A DNA stretch of 64,000 nt from Pseudomonas sp. URMO17WK12:I11 (GTDB lineage Bacteria; Pseudomonadota; Gammaproteobacteria; Pseudomonadales; Pseudomonadaceae): positions 186,001 to 250,000 of the forward strand of contig NZ_VEDF01000008.1 of assembly GCF_007677725.1 (NCBI RefSeq), read 5' to 3'. Under the pieces are notes generated by a model. It was given only the letters and a program-made list of their open reading frames with translations, was not told the origin of the DNA and ran no database searches. Each line of letters opens with the position of its first letter. Position 1 is the first letter of the stretch. Positions 1 through 9,611 of the stretch are shown here, in pieces. The position numbers were made by a program, and so were the translations under genes.

Positions 1-2008
1 TGGCGTTGGCGAAGGGTTTGAACCGCCCGCGTCTCGCGGCGGCGGCGAAGTCGCCGGGAGTCAGGCAGGTTTCCCCACCCAAGCGCGCTGCAGCAGCGTT
101 TTGCGGGTCCTTGAGCGCCAGTGCCTTGAGGTGGGCGCAAAACAGTGCCTGCACCTGGGCGGCTTTCAGGTAGCCGAAATGCACCTTGAGGTCGAAGCGG
201 CGCAAAGAGGCTTCATCCAGGTCGCTCATCAGGTTGGTCGAGGCAATGAACAGTCCTCGATAGCTTTCCATTTGCGTGAGCATTTCATTGACCGCTGTGA
301 CCTCCCAGCTTTGCCGCGCCTTGCGCCGGTCCTGCAGAAAGCTGTCGACCTCATCCAGTAGAAGAACCGCGTCTTCTTGCTGGGCACGATCGAATGCCTG
401 CGCCAAATTCTGCTCGGTCGTACCCACGTAGGGCGATACCAGGTCGGAGACGCGCTTAACCATCAAGGTTTTGCCCAGCTCTTGCGCCAGCCAGTGGCCA
501 AACGCCGTTTTGCCAGTGCCCGGCGGCCCGTAGAAGCACAGGCGTGCCTGGGCGTGGGAGCGCAAGCCGTCGACCAGCCCGTCGAGGGGCTGGTCTGCGT
601 TTATCCAGGCGGGCGAATAGAATGCTGGCAGCAAACGCTCATTGCACTGCAGCTTCTCGAAGCCTTGTGCTTTCAAGGTGCCGTCGACGATGCAGCGGAT
701 GGTGTTGTCCAGCACCTTGCTGGCGCGCGGCGCTACGCTGCGCCCCACGCGCACCGCACGCTCCAGTACGGCCGGTGTCACCTGGTCATGCGCGCTGAGG
801 TGTTCCACCAATGCATTGCCCAACTTGCCTGCGCCACATTCACGCAGCATTTGCTGACGCTGTGCCAGGGGCGGATTCGGGATTTCAATGACCAGGTCGA
901 AGCGGCGTATATGGGCAGCGTCGATGGCTTCAATGCTGTTGCTGAGCCAGAAGCACGGCAGGGTGTTTTCTTCCAGCATGCGGTTGATCCAGCCCTTCTG
1001 CGAGCGCTTGCCGGTTTCGGCGCTGGCGGCCTGGAATATATCTTCGATTTCATCCAGTACCAGCAAGGCGCGTTGCGCATGCAACACGCTATTGGCCGCG
1101 CGCAAGGAACACAGGCGTTGCTTTGCCGATACCGGGTCGCCGAGGCTATCGGTGCAGGCCACCTCATACAGCGCGCAGCCCAGGGTTTTTGCAAGCAGCC
1201 GGCTTAGTTGCGTCTTGCCCGTACCGGGTGGGCCGTAAAGCAGAATGTTCACACCTGGGCGCGGCTGGGCGAGGACCTTGCTCAGGTAGCGTTCGGCGAT
1301 GGTCAACGGCTGCCTGACATGGCTGTAGTGCTCTGCGTTCAAGGTGCCAGGCTGACTCAGACGGAATGCGTAGGCAAACAGCTCCAGCGGTGTACCTCTG
1401 CTGAAGCGCAGGAGGCCAGGCAGGTCTTGGTTGCTCACCGACAACATCGAGCTCAGCGCCATTGCCGCACGGTGGCTGGTGCTGATTTCCAGCAGGCCGG
1501 TGCGCATCAGTGGGCTGTTGTGGGCTAGGCAGGTTTCCACAGTCGGCAGTGGCAGCCCGAGCAGTACGGACAGCACTTTCATTGCACGTTTGAACCCCAG
1601 CATCCCCAACTGGTCCGTGGCATCGCTGAGGGTCGGGTCGCAGTGCATCAGTACGCAGAAGCCGAGCACTTGAAGCTCCGCTTCGGACAGGCCCAACAGC
1701 ACCCTCAGCGCCTCAAGATTGGCCGCCAGGTTGTCTGGGTAGTCTACCTGCGGATGAGTGGCCTGGAAGGTACGAGCGCTCTTGCGTAGAGCTGCCAAGG
1801 CAGGGGCGGGTTTGTATTGGTCATCGTCCAACCATTTCTCCAGGGCCAGCTCATAGGCCAGGTCATCATCATTGAACCCGTGTCGGCCAATGAAGGTGCG
1901 ATGCCCCCCCAGATCCAGCAGCAGCTGGAAACTCCATTTCAGAGAGAGTGCGCAAGTGTCGACAGTGCGACGGCCGTCGAAGACAAAGGGGGGGAATCGA
2001 GTACCCAT
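1..2008 (-). CDS. tandem AAA+ ATPase, C-terminus beyond window start
   Basis: An open frame runs on the minus strand from an ATG at 2008 off the left end of the window, giving about 669 residues. The first ~230 residues are an unrecognised helical domain. Two AAA modules follow, each with a GPPGTGKT Walker A, at about residues 259-266 and 494-501. The matching Walker B segments are LVLDEIED near residue 318 and LLLDEVDS near residue 550. The second module also has an ASTNL sensor-1-like segment and an RRFDLK stretch. Proteins of this COG0464/SpoVK-like type remodel or unfold partner proteins; the substrate here is unknown. An AGGA lies about 10 bases before the start. It is divergent from a small membrane-protein gene. 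It could be a defence component or a general island ATPase; the sequence does not decide. Confidence 0.85.
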   Translation of the reverse strand, partial: MGTRFPPFVFDGRRTVDTCALSLKWSFQLLLDLGGHRTFIGRHGFNDDDLAYELALEKWLDDDQYKPAPALAALRKSARTFQATHPQVDYPDNLAANLEALRVLLGLSEAELQVLGFCVLMHCDPTLSDATDQLGMLGFKRAMKVLSVLLGLPLPTVETCLAHNSPLMRTGLLEISTSHRAAMALSSMLSVSNQDLPGLLRFSRGTPLELFAYAFRLSQPGTLNAEHYSHVRQPLTIAERYLSKVLAQPRPGVNILLYGPPGTGKTQLSRLLAKTLGCALYEVACTDSLGDPVSAKQRLCSLRAANSVLHAQRALLVLDEIEDIFQAASAETGKRSQKGWINRMLEENTLPCFWLSNSIEAIDAAHIRRFDLVIEIPNPPLAQRQQMLRECGAGKLGNALVEHLSAHDQVTPAVLERAVRVGRSVAPRASKVLDNTIRCIVDGTLKAQGFEKLQCNERLLPAFYSPAWINADQPLDGLVDGLRSHAQARLCFYGPPGTGKTAFGHWLAQELGKTLMVKRVSDLVSPYVGTTEQNLAQAFDRAQQEDAVLLLDEVDSFLQDRRKARQSWEVTAVNEMLTQMESYRGLFIASTNLMSDLDEASLRRFDLKVHFGYLKAAQVQALFCAHLKALALKDPQNAAAARLGGETCLTPGDFAAAARRGRFKPFANA

Positions 2009-2155
2009 GGTGGACGTCCTGATGCTTCGGAGGTGCCAGGATGGGGGGGTAGGTGGTCAAAATGTGTCGTGTCGGTGCTTGGCCAGGCGCGACACAAGCT
2101 GTCGTGCCTGACGCTTAGTGTGGCATCTACAACATTGATCGAAGAGGAATGAACA

Positions 2156-2287
2156 ATGCTGAAGAACCTGTTGGCGACGGTTGGCTTGGTGGTGATAGCC
2201 AAAAAGGGTTTTGAGCTGTACCAGCATTACAAGGAAATGGAGCGAGAGTACGAAGCGTGGCGCAAGGCAAATGCTGACGAGCGTTAA
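2156..2287 (+). CDS. 43-residue membrane microprotein
   Basis: This short frame starts with MLKNLLATVGLVVIAKKGFE and ends with a highly charged tail rich in Glu, Lys and Arg. The N-terminal hydrophobic stretch (about residues 3-15) is followed by Lys-Lys and an amphipathic, probably coiled-coil helix (residues 19-43). An AGAGG ribosome-binding site sits eight bases before the ATG. It is divergent from the tandem AAA ATPase, 147 bases away, and may share a regulatory region with it. The good ribosome-binding site and protein-like composition support a real gene. Its function is unknown; a small membrane anchor or a partner of the ATPase is a guess. Confidence 0.6.
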   Translation: MLKNLLATVGLVVIAKKGFELYQHYKEMEREYEAWRKANADER

Positions 2288-2299
2288 TGCTTTGGCGAC

Positions 2300-2545
2300 T
2301 CAGGGCTGCACAACCGGATAGCAGGCATCATCCCAGAGCGTGTCAGGCCTCTCCAGTATCAAGTGTATGATCAATGGCGCCAACTTGCCGAGTAACTTTC
2401 CACAGTCGCGCAGTTGTGGTCGGTTGATACTACTAAGCGTTATCGAGAGGGCGCTCATGGCTTCGGATGCAACCGAGGGTAGAGGTAACCCGGCGGCGAC
2501 AAAAACAGAGTGCAACACCTGACCAATCAGGTACGGTGTGCCCAT
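2300..2545 (-). CDS. possible 81-residue hypothetical protein
   Basis: A minus-strand frame begins MGTPYLIGQVLHSVFVAAGL and ends with DDACYPVVQP. Its composition is protein-like, with alternating hydrophobic and polar residues and an amphipathic stretch GKLLGKLAPLIIHLILERP, and it fills nearly all of the otherwise empty gap between two plus-strand genes. I see no convincing ribosome-binding site before the ATG, and the frame stays open upstream into the next gene on the opposite strand. It may be a small real gene or chance. I recognise no family. Confidence 0.28.
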   Translation of the reverse strand: MGTPYLIGQVLHSVFVAAGLPLPSVASEAMSALSITLSSINRPQLRDCGKLLGKLAPLIIHLILERPDTLWDDACYPVVQP

Positions 2546-2582
2546 GTCTTGGCCATGAGTTGAGGGACGTTTGGAGGCAAGA

Positions 2583-4586
2583 ATGGATTGGGAAGACCTG
2601 TTGCACAGCCTGTGGGATTTGCTGGCGGAACGCGGCAGCACAGAGTTGGAAAAGCGAGTTCGGGATCTTTTGACGGAGCGAGCAACCGACGACTGGTTGC
2701 GCTCGTGTGGCCAGATCCTACGTGATGGGCAACTAGACCAGGCCAAGAGTGTGGTCAGCGACTTCCTGCGGGATCATCCGGATCTGCCAGGCATCATGAA
2801 GAAGCTTGAGCTGATTCTCCTGTTAGAGCGTCATAAGGCTGCTCGTTCGCCTACTCGCAAAGTCCGCAACCGTGAACCACTGCTGCAATCAGTCAACGTC
2901 CTGGTGAGCTCGGGAAAACTGGTTGCTGTAGAGGAGCTGCTGGAGGAGGCACTTGCGGAGGACGAAGATCCCGAGCTTCTAGATCTCTTAGGGCGAGTCT
3001 ACATGTTGCAGCGTCGTCCGCAGCAGGCGGCGGCTGTGATGCAGCGTGCTTTGCTGGCGAGAAGGCAGAAGATCGCTTTCATTGAGCAGCCCCAAGCAGT
3101 TGTTCACGCCTTCGAGATGGATGACGAGGCAGTTACAGCGGCAGATCTGGAATACATTACCTCTGATGCCAGCGTTTTTTCCGGACTAGACGCCTCCTCA
3201 ATCTGGCAGGATGAAGTGGCTGAACCGGTCAAGTCGCAGCCCGAAGAGTCTTATTTGGCAGGCCTCGCTCATGGTCTGGAGGCGAGCGACGGCAACGAAA
3301 CGGTCATTTCGCCAGTTTTTGTGCCTGTAGCGGCTGAGGATACGTGTGCCACTTCTACCGAGCAGTGTAAAACCCTGTCATTGTCTCGGGCACGCAAGTC
3401 GGTTGACGTGGCGTCAACGCCGCAGGGGACCAAGATCTTGGTGCGCCATGCATCTCACTCGAAAGTAGAGCACTCACACTCAACACGGGTACCCGTAACG
3501 GCGGTCGACGACCTCTGCGATGCAGCTTTTGGACAGCCTCTGACACCTGAGAAAGCACCGCTTGATAAGCCGAGACCTGCTGGTTCAGAGAGTTACTACA
3601 GCGACAGCGATATTCAAGAGTTGGTTGGTGGCATAGAACTGGGCGCTCGAAATGAATCCGAGCCCCTCTTCGGGGGGGCTCAAGTTGATCAGCAGGATAG
3701 CTATGAGCCTGAGAGTGACTTCTTCGATAATGATGAGATCCTGGTCGAGCAGGATGAGCTCAATTTTGATGTGATTGATGAGTTTGTCATTGATGATCGA
3801 GATATCGATGACGAATATGCTGCATATGCCTTCGACCCGGATGACATTTATGACAGCTTAGAAAGCTCATGTTCTGATGCAGAGTTGGCTGATGGGAGGG
3901 TTAGCCGTGAAGATCGAGCTCTGCAGAAAGCCATAGAGCTGATCAGCAGAGCAGGCTGGTCATTGGCGATGCTGCCTTTGGTTCAGCAGATTTTTGTGAT
4001 GAGCGGCTGGGGTGCCACGCGGCTGGCGCTGGAGCGCGAAATTGACAAAGGGATGACCCCTGAGGAGCTGATCTTGGCTGCTCATGTGAAAGTGCTCTGG
4101 ACTGAGAACGACTACTATTGGATTGCATATGACAGGAGCGGCTCAAGCAACCTGTCGCAGTATGTGATGTCATGGCCGACAGCCTTGCTGCTGGTTAGGT
4201 CCTTTGAATCGTTGCCGCAAATAGAAGAGCTCGAGCAGTTCATCGAATCGTTGTTCGAGGATTGGTACGGCAGGCCTAGCCTTCGCCGAGCATTTCGTTC
4301 GTTCAACCGTTTTCTCTGGTTTCGGGTTTCCAACCTACAGGGCTGTTTACCCGCCAATCAGCCGTTTAATTTCTGCAGCCCTCATGAGCTACCTGTCGAG
4401 GAGTACAGCGACCTTGGCATGGGAGATCCATTGGGTATTGAGCGTACAGCCAAACTACGTGCTTTTGGTGTGTTTCAAACCAAACACCCTCAGGAGCCAG
4501 GCAGCTATTTGAGTGACAAACCCCTGCCTGTAGAGGCGTATTCAATGGCCTCGCAAACGAACAAGGAAATCTTGAACGATGCCTGA
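2583..4586 (+). CDS. acidic TPR-like protein, first gene of a helicase-methylase operon
   Basis: This 667-residue protein has no family I recognise. Residues 1-170 are helical and look like tetratricopeptide-type repeats, for example LLDLLGRVYMLQRRPQQAAA near residue 135. Residues about 170-440 are a long acidic, probably disordered linker, very rich in Asp and Glu (clusters such as DDRDIDDEYAAYAFDPDD). Residues 450-667 form a second folded domain rich in Trp and aromatic residues. I choose the ATG at 2583 because GGAGG lies five bases before it; a TTG twelve bases upstream would overlap that site. The stop overlaps the start of the SNF2 helicase gene by eight bases, so the two are probably translationally coupled. 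It may be a scaffold or sensor subunit of the defence system encoded downstream; that is inference. Confidence 0.85.
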   Translation: MDWEDLLHSLWDLLAERGSTELEKRVRDLLTERATDDWLRSCGQILRDGQLDQAKSVVSDFLRDHPDLPGIMKKLELILLLERHKAARSPTRKVRNREPLLQSVNVLVSSGKLVAVEELLEEALAEDEDPELLDLLGRVYMLQRRPQQAAAVMQRALLARRQKIAFIEQPQAVVHAFEMDDEAVTAADLEYITSDASVFSGLDASSIWQDEVAEPVKSQPEESYLAGLAHGLEASDGNETVISPVFVPVAAEDTCATSTEQCKTLSLSRARKSVDVASTPQGTKILVRHASHSKVEHSHSTRVPVTAVDDLCDAAFGQPLTPEKAPLDKPRPAGSESYYSDSDIQELVGGIELGARNESEPLFGGAQVDQQDSYEPESDFFDNDEILVEQDELNFDVIDEFVIDDRDIDDEYAAYAFDPDDIYDSLESSCSDAELADGRVSREDRALQKAIELISRAGWSLAMLPLVQQIFVMSGWGATRLALEREIDKGMTPEELILAAHVKVLWTENDYYWIAYDRSGSSNLSQYVMSWPTALLLVRSFESLPQIEELEQFIESLFEDWYGRPSLRRAFRSFNRFLWFRVSNLQGCLPANQPFNFCSPHELPVEEYSDLGMGDPLGIERTAKLRAFGVFQTKHPQEPGSYLSDKPLPVEAYSMASQTNKEILNDA

Positions 4587-7410
4587 TCAAAGCCTAACTC
4601 ACGTTGCTGGGTGCTGGGTTAGCCAACCCCTGCCCAGCGGCGAAAAGCACCGTCGCGGCATGGTAAAGATGGCTATCCACGGAGATAGCGGCACCCAGTT
4701 ACAGGTGAACTGGTTCATGCCAGAGCGGTCCCAAGGCATGGTTGACGCCAGTCTGGTTAGCTCTGGCTTCCAGAACGGTATGGATGTACAGGATGCGACA
4801 CCTGGCACAGGTATGCGCTCGTTGGGCATTGGCAGCATAATGCAGCAACGCACCCTGGCGGGCTTCCAGCAAGTACTGGTCGACTTTCCGGAAAGTGGCG
4901 AGCGACACTGGTTGCCCTACCAGCATCTGCGCCAGGTCAAGGGTCCCAAGCATCGCTTTGTTACGGCAGATACGGGCAAGGAGCGAGATGCCGAGCGCAT
5001 GCGTTTACGAATGCTTGCACATGCCATCGAGACCTGGAACGAGAACACTGGAGCGCTTTCGCACCTGGATATAGACCCGCTCCCACACCAAATCCACCTG
5101 GTTCACCACATCCTGGCTTCGGGCAACTTCAACTGGCTGATTGCCGATGATGTGGGACTCGGTAAAACCATCGAAACCGGCATGTTGCTGCACGCCTTGA
5201 CTCAACGCGGGCTGATTCAGCGAGTTTTGCTGATAACCCCGGCCGGGCTGACCAAGCAGTGGCAGGAAGAGCTCCATTACAAATTCAAGCTGGATGACTT
5301 TGAGATCTATGGAGAGGATTTCTTCATCAATGAGCCTCGCCACTGGAAGATGCATGACCGAGTAATCGGCTCCATGGACCGCTTGAAACAGGAGGGGCAC
5401 TTGGCCAGCCTGCTGCAAGCTGAACCCTGGGATCTGGTCATCTTTGATGAGGGGCATCGTCTCAGTCGCCGCCAGTACGGGCAGAAGCTGGATAGCTCAG
5501 AGCGCTACACGTTGGCGGCCAACCTGCGTAGTAAGGCCAAGCACATGCTGCTGCTTAGTGCTACGCCTCACCAAGGCATGCAGGACAAGTTCATCGCCTT
5601 GCTCGAGCTTTTGCGTCCAGAGCGTCGCCGAGAGCTGATGCTACTCAATCTGAAGCCGGAAATCCTTCATGACATGGTCTACCGCAACCACAAGGCGGAT
5701 GTGACCGATGCTAATGGCAACTTCATCTTCCAGGGTAAGCTCACGCGCGCCATGAAAGTGCTTGCCAGCGAGGAGTCGAAGGCCTTTGACAAGACCCTGC
5801 AGGCCTACCTGCGCCAGGGGTACGCGGCTGGTGTGGAGATGGGCCGCACGGGTAATGCCATCGGCTTCGTGATGACGGTCTATCGCAAGCTGGCTGCATC
5901 CAGCTCTGCGGCGATCCTCAACGCGCTGCGCAACCGCCTAATGCGTCTGGAAAAGAAGCTCAACGGCGAGCAGGGAGCGGATGAGCCTGTCGATGAGCGT
6001 TACTTCGGCGAATGGGAAGAGCAGCTTGCGACAGATGCCAAGGAGTTTTTCGCCGGGGAAATCGTGCTGCTGAGCGAGCTGATCGAGGAGGCTGAGCAGC
6101 TCAAGCGAAACGATCGCAAACTTCAGCTCTTCATCGATGAGGTCATCCGTAAGATTCTTGCGGCCAATTCTGGAGAGAAAGTGTTGATCTTCACCGAGTA
6201 CCGCACGACGCAAAACTACCTTTGCGAGACCTTGCGGTGTCATTTCGGTGCAAACAAAGTCGAACTGATCAATGGTTCGATGGGGCATGCCGAGCGCCGC
6301 GATGCCATTGCCCGCTTCGAGGATCAAGGTCAGTTCCTGATCTCTACCGAGGCCGGTGGCGAAGGTATCAACCTGCAGCGCCAGTGCCACATCATGGTCA
6401 ACTACGATCTGCCCTGGAACCCCATGCGCCTAGTACAGCGGATTGGGCGCCTCTATCGATACGGCCAGAAGAAAAAGGTCGTGGTGTTTAACATCCACCA
6501 GCCCGACACCATGGATCAGCAAATTATCGACCTGCTGTACGACCGCATCGACTCCGTGGTTCACGATATGGCGGCGGTACAGAAAGATGAATTCAACGAC
6601 GGACTGAAAGACGAGATCCTCGGTGAACTGGCCGAGCTCATCGATGTCGAGGACATTCTGCAAGCTGCCACCCTACAGGGCATCGAGCGTACCCGCGAAC
6701 GGATCGACGAAGCCCTGCGTCAAGCGCAAACGGCAACCGCCAAGCAGCGTGAGCTGTTCGAGTACGCGGCCAGCGGAGATGCAAATGAGCTGCGTGATGA
6801 GCTGGAAATTACCCAAGAGCACCTGCTCAGCTTCGTGCTGGGAATGTGCGATCAGCTAGGTATCGAAGTGGCCGAGCGCACCCACAGGAGCAAACTGTTG
6901 CGTATCCGCTTGCCGGAGGTAGTGATGCGCGAGCTAGGTATGTCGCCCAAGGCATCGCCGCGTATGGATTGCACCTTGGATCGCGAGGTGGCGGCCTATC
7001 GGTCGGATACCCATATGCTTGATCTCAATTCGCAGTTCATGCAGTACCTGCTCAGCAAGGCTCGTGATTACGACTTTGGTGGCCTGGCCGCGGTGGTGCA
7101 GGGGAATGAGCTAGGCGAAGGAGCGCTGGTCGGAGCCATGCTGCGCTGGCAGGGATTGCAGGGCAAGCGTATGCGTCAGGAGTTCGTGATTATTCAGATC
7201 AGCGAGCAGCGGGCTCAACTGAATATCCCAGCTACTGGCCAGTGGCTGCTACAACCGGCACAATCTGCCGACTTGAAACCAACACCTGAGCAGTGCAAGG
7301 CGCTGTTTGCATGTGCGGAGAGCGTCGTCAATCACCGGCTCGCCAGCGTCAGCAACCGCTACTTGAACCCAGAAAATCTGCAGTGGGCCAGCGCGGGCTG
7401 GATGATTTAA
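4579..7410 (+). CDS. SNF2/RapA-like helicase-family ATPase
   Basis: The 943-residue protein is a superfamily 2 DNA translocase. In order it shows a unique N-terminus (1-165), Walker A DDVGLGKTIET (about 190-200), LLITPAGLTKQWQEE motif Ia, the DEGH box near 290, and motif III SATPHQG near 325. A long insert (340-520) follows, then a second RecA domain with LIFTEYRTT near 537, EAGGEGINLQ near 591, and motif VI QRIGRLYRYGQ near 620. Residues 750-943 are a C-terminal domain I do not recognise. The layout resembles RapA and the DrmD-type SNF2 helicase of class 1 DISARM. It overlaps the upstream gene by eight bases and is nine bases from the Z1 gene, so it is part of one operon. Its likely role is ATP-driven DNA translocation in phage defence. 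Confidence 0.9.
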   Translation: MPDQSLTHVAGCWVSQPLPSGEKHRRGMVKMAIHGDSGTQLQVNWFMPERSQGMVDASLVSSGFQNGMDVQDATPGTGMRSLGIGSIMQQRTLAGFQQVLVDFPESGERHWLPYQHLRQVKGPKHRFVTADTGKERDAERMRLRMLAHAIETWNENTGALSHLDIDPLPHQIHLVHHILASGNFNWLIADDVGLGKTIETGMLLHALTQRGLIQRVLLITPAGLTKQWQEELHYKFKLDDFEIYGEDFFINEPRHWKMHDRVIGSMDRLKQEGHLASLLQAEPWDLVIFDEGHRLSRRQYGQKLDSSERYTLAANLRSKAKHMLLLSATPHQGMQDKFIALLELLRPERRRELMLLNLKPEILHDMVYRNHKADVTDANGNFIFQGKLTRAMKVLASEESKAFDKTLQAYLRQGYAAGVEMGRTGNAIGFVMTVYRKLAASSSAAILNALRNRLMRLEKKLNGEQGADEPVDERYFGEWEEQLATDAKEFFAGEIVLLSELIEEAEQLKRNDRKLQLFIDEVIRKILAANSGEKVLIFTEYRTTQNYLCETLRCHFGANKVELINGSMGHAERRDAIARFEDQGQFLISTEAGGEGINLQRQCHIMVNYDLPWNPMRLVQRIGRLYRYGQKKKVVVFNIHQPDTMDQQIIDLLYDRIDSVVHDMAAVQKDEFNDGLKDEILGELAELIDVEDILQAATLQGIERTRERIDEALRQAQTATAKQRELFEYAASGDANELRDELEITQEHLLSFVLGMCDQLGIEVAERTHRSKLLRIRLPEVVMRELGMSPKASPRMDCTLDREVAAYRSDTHMLDLNSQFMQYLLSKARDYDFGGLAAVVQGNELGEGALVGAMLRWQGLQGKRMRQEFVIIQISEQRAQLNIPATGQWLLQPAQSADLKPTPEQCKALFACAESVVNHRLASVSNRYLNPENLQWASAGWMI

Positions 7411-7419
7411 GGAAGAACT

Positions 7420-9594
7420 ATGAACAAGCAGGGTGATTTCTACCCGTCTTTTGTCAAAGACGATGCACGTTACTCCAGCGAAGATTGTAAATGCATCGAG
7501 TCAGTCGTCGAGCGCTTGATGAAAAGCAAGACCAGTGAAGACCACCCTGGCATGCTGCTGGGCAAGATCCAGTCGGGTAAGACGAAAACCTTCCTGGCGG
7601 TCATGGCGCTGGCCTTCGATAATGAATTCGATGTGGCGGTGGTGTTGACCAAGGGTACCAAGGCTCTGGCCAAGCAGACTTACGAGCGCATCAAGAGCGA
7701 GTTCCGTGCACATGACGAAAACGACCTGCTCAAGGTCTTCGACATCATGACCATGCCTGGCCATCTGACTGGTTTCGAGCTGAACCAGAAGCTGGTGCTT
7801 GTGGTGAAGAAGCAGACCGACAACCTCAATCGCCTCATCGATCTATTCAAAAGCAAATATCCGCAGCTCAAAGGCAAGCGCGTGCTGATCATCGACGACG
7901 AGGCAGATTACGCCAGTGTCGGCTTCAAGCGCGACAGGGGTGAACTAGACATCAACGTTACCGCCCGCCAGCTCGAGCACTTGCGCTTCATCGTCGAGCG
8001 TGCCGCCTTCCTGCAGGTCACAGCTACCCCGTACTCGCTATACCTGCAGCCTGCCGATGTGCAGATCAAGGGCAACAGTTTTAAGCCGATTCGCCCGGCC
8101 TTCACCGAATTGGTCCCCGTCAATGCCGCCTATGTGGGTAGCGACTACTACTTTGAAGACAGCCAGGAAGACGGTCACCTGGCCAGGTTCCTCTATCAGC
8201 CAGTGCATCAGGACGAATTGCAGATCCTGCGCAAGAAGGACGGTCGCCGCCTGAAGTTGGAGGAGGTTCTGACTAGTAAGGCGATCCCGACCCTGCGCGA
8301 TGCCATCTGCAACTTCATCGTCGGCGGCTGTATCCGGCGCTTGCAGGACAAGAAGGCTGGGAAGGCCGCGAAGAAGTTCAGCTTCCTGGTGCATACAGAG
8401 GCCAATACCACCGCGCATGCTTGGCAGGAGGAGTTGGTCGAGAAGATCAAGGAAAAGCTCAGCGCAGCAGTAATCCAGGAGCCACAGCTGTTGAGTAGCC
8501 TCATTCAGCGCGCCTACCAGGAGCTACAGCCCTCGGTCGAGCTACAGGGGGACTATCTCCCTCTGCTAGATGAGGTCGCTCAGGAGGTGCAGACAGCGCT
8601 CAAGCAAGACTGGCTGATGAGCACCAAGGTCAACTCTGAGAAGCAGGTTGAGGAGCTACTAGATGATGAGGGTCAACTGAAACTGCGCACACCGTTGAAC
8701 ATCTTCATCGGCGGCCAGATTCTTGACCGTGGGGTCACCATCGCCAACCTGATCGGCTTCTACTACGGTCGCCAGCCCAACGTGTTCCAGCAGGATACCG
8801 TGCTGCAGCACTCGCGCATGTTCGGCTTCCGTCCACGTCAGGATCTGGCTGTGACTCGTTTCTACACCGAGCCGACCATCTACGCCGCCATGCAGCGTAT
8901 GCATGAGAGCGATGTGGCCCTGCGCGAGTCTCTGGCCAAAAACCCCGAGCAGCCAGTGGTTTTCATCCAGAAAGCCCCCGGGAATGCTGTGCAGCCCTGT
9001 AGTCCAAACAAGATCGCCTTGTCGCAAACCACCACACTCAAGCCATTCAAGCGAATCCTCCCCGTCGGCTTCCAGGTGTTGCCCAAGACCTACCTGCGAC
9101 CGGTCACTGAGAAGCTCGACCAGCAGCTCGACCAGCTCGCCGGTAACGGCAGCTTTGATGAGCCGTTCCTGATACCTGTAGCGGTGGCGATTGAGCTACT
9201 GATTACCCTGGAGCCCACCTTCAAAATGGAGGAGGGCGAGGGCTATACCTTCGACTGGGAGGCGGCACGCTCTGCGCTCCAGTACCTGGCCAGCCTACCG
9301 AATGATGCCAGCGAGCAAAACAAAGTATGGTGCCTGGTGCGTACCGATCGGGAAATCCAGCGTACCGTTAGCGCGGGCTCGCATGCCCTCTATGCCGACG
9401 CACCGGACAGCACCAAGATTGAGGGCCAGATTCGCAAGAAGTACGCCATCGACAATCCCATGCTGATTCTTATTCGGCAGAACGGCAGGGAGGAAAAGGG
9501 TTGGACGGGCGCACCCTTCTATTGGCCGGTGATCTCTGCTCAGCAGAATACTCCGACGGCCATCTTCGCCCACGAAACCCTGAACAACGATTGA
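7420..9594 (+). CDS. Z1-domain ATPase
   Basis: This 724-residue P-loop protein has a Walker A GKIQSGKT near residues 48-55, Walker B LIIDDEADYAS near 155-165, and a VTATPYS motif near 197. The Z1-domain hallmarks GGQILDRGVTIANLIGFYYG (about 429-448) and QHSRMFGFR near 462 correspond to helicase motifs V and VI. Z1 proteins (PF10593) are helicase-like ATPases found next to DNA methylases and nucleases in bacterial defence loci. The C-terminal ~230 residues are less typical. AAGGAAG precedes the ATG. The gene sits between the SNF2 helicase and the methyltransferase with gaps of 9 and 17 bases, so all are probably co-transcribed. Confidence 0.9.
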   Translation: MNKQGDFYPSFVKDDARYSSEDCKCIESVVERLMKSKTSEDHPGMLLGKIQSGKTKTFLAVMALAFDNEFDVAVVLTKGTKALAKQTYERIKSEFRAHDENDLLKVFDIMTMPGHLTGFELNQKLVLVVKKQTDNLNRLIDLFKSKYPQLKGKRVLIIDDEADYASVGFKRDRGELDINVTARQLEHLRFIVERAAFLQVTATPYSLYLQPADVQIKGNSFKPIRPAFTELVPVNAAYVGSDYYFEDSQEDGHLARFLYQPVHQDELQILRKKDGRRLKLEEVLTSKAIPTLRDAICNFIVGGCIRRLQDKKAGKAAKKFSFLVHTEANTTAHAWQEELVEKIKEKLSAAVIQEPQLLSSLIQRAYQELQPSVELQGDYLPLLDEVAQEVQTALKQDWLMSTKVNSEKQVEELLDDEGQLKLRTPLNIFIGGQILDRGVTIANLIGFYYGRQPNVFQQDTVLQHSRMFGFRPRQDLAVTRFYTEPTIYAAMQRMHESDVALRESLAKNPEQPVVFIQKAPGNAVQPCSPNKIALSQTTTLKPFKRILPVGFQVLPKTYLRPVTEKLDQQLDQLAGNGSFDEPFLIPVAVAIELLITLEPTFKMEEGEGYTFDWEAARSALQYLASLPNDASEQNKVWCLVRTDREIQRTVSAGSHALYADAPDSTKIEGQIRKKYAIDNPMLILIRQNGREEKGWTGAPFYWPVISAQQNTPTAIFAHETLNND

Positions 9595-9611
9595 AAAACA
9601 CGGAAAGCTCA

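Noticed and set aside
377-1207. Plus-strand open frame of 276 codons
   Set aside because: It is the complement of the AAA ATPase; both Walker A motifs read on the minus strand and the plus frame has no family features.
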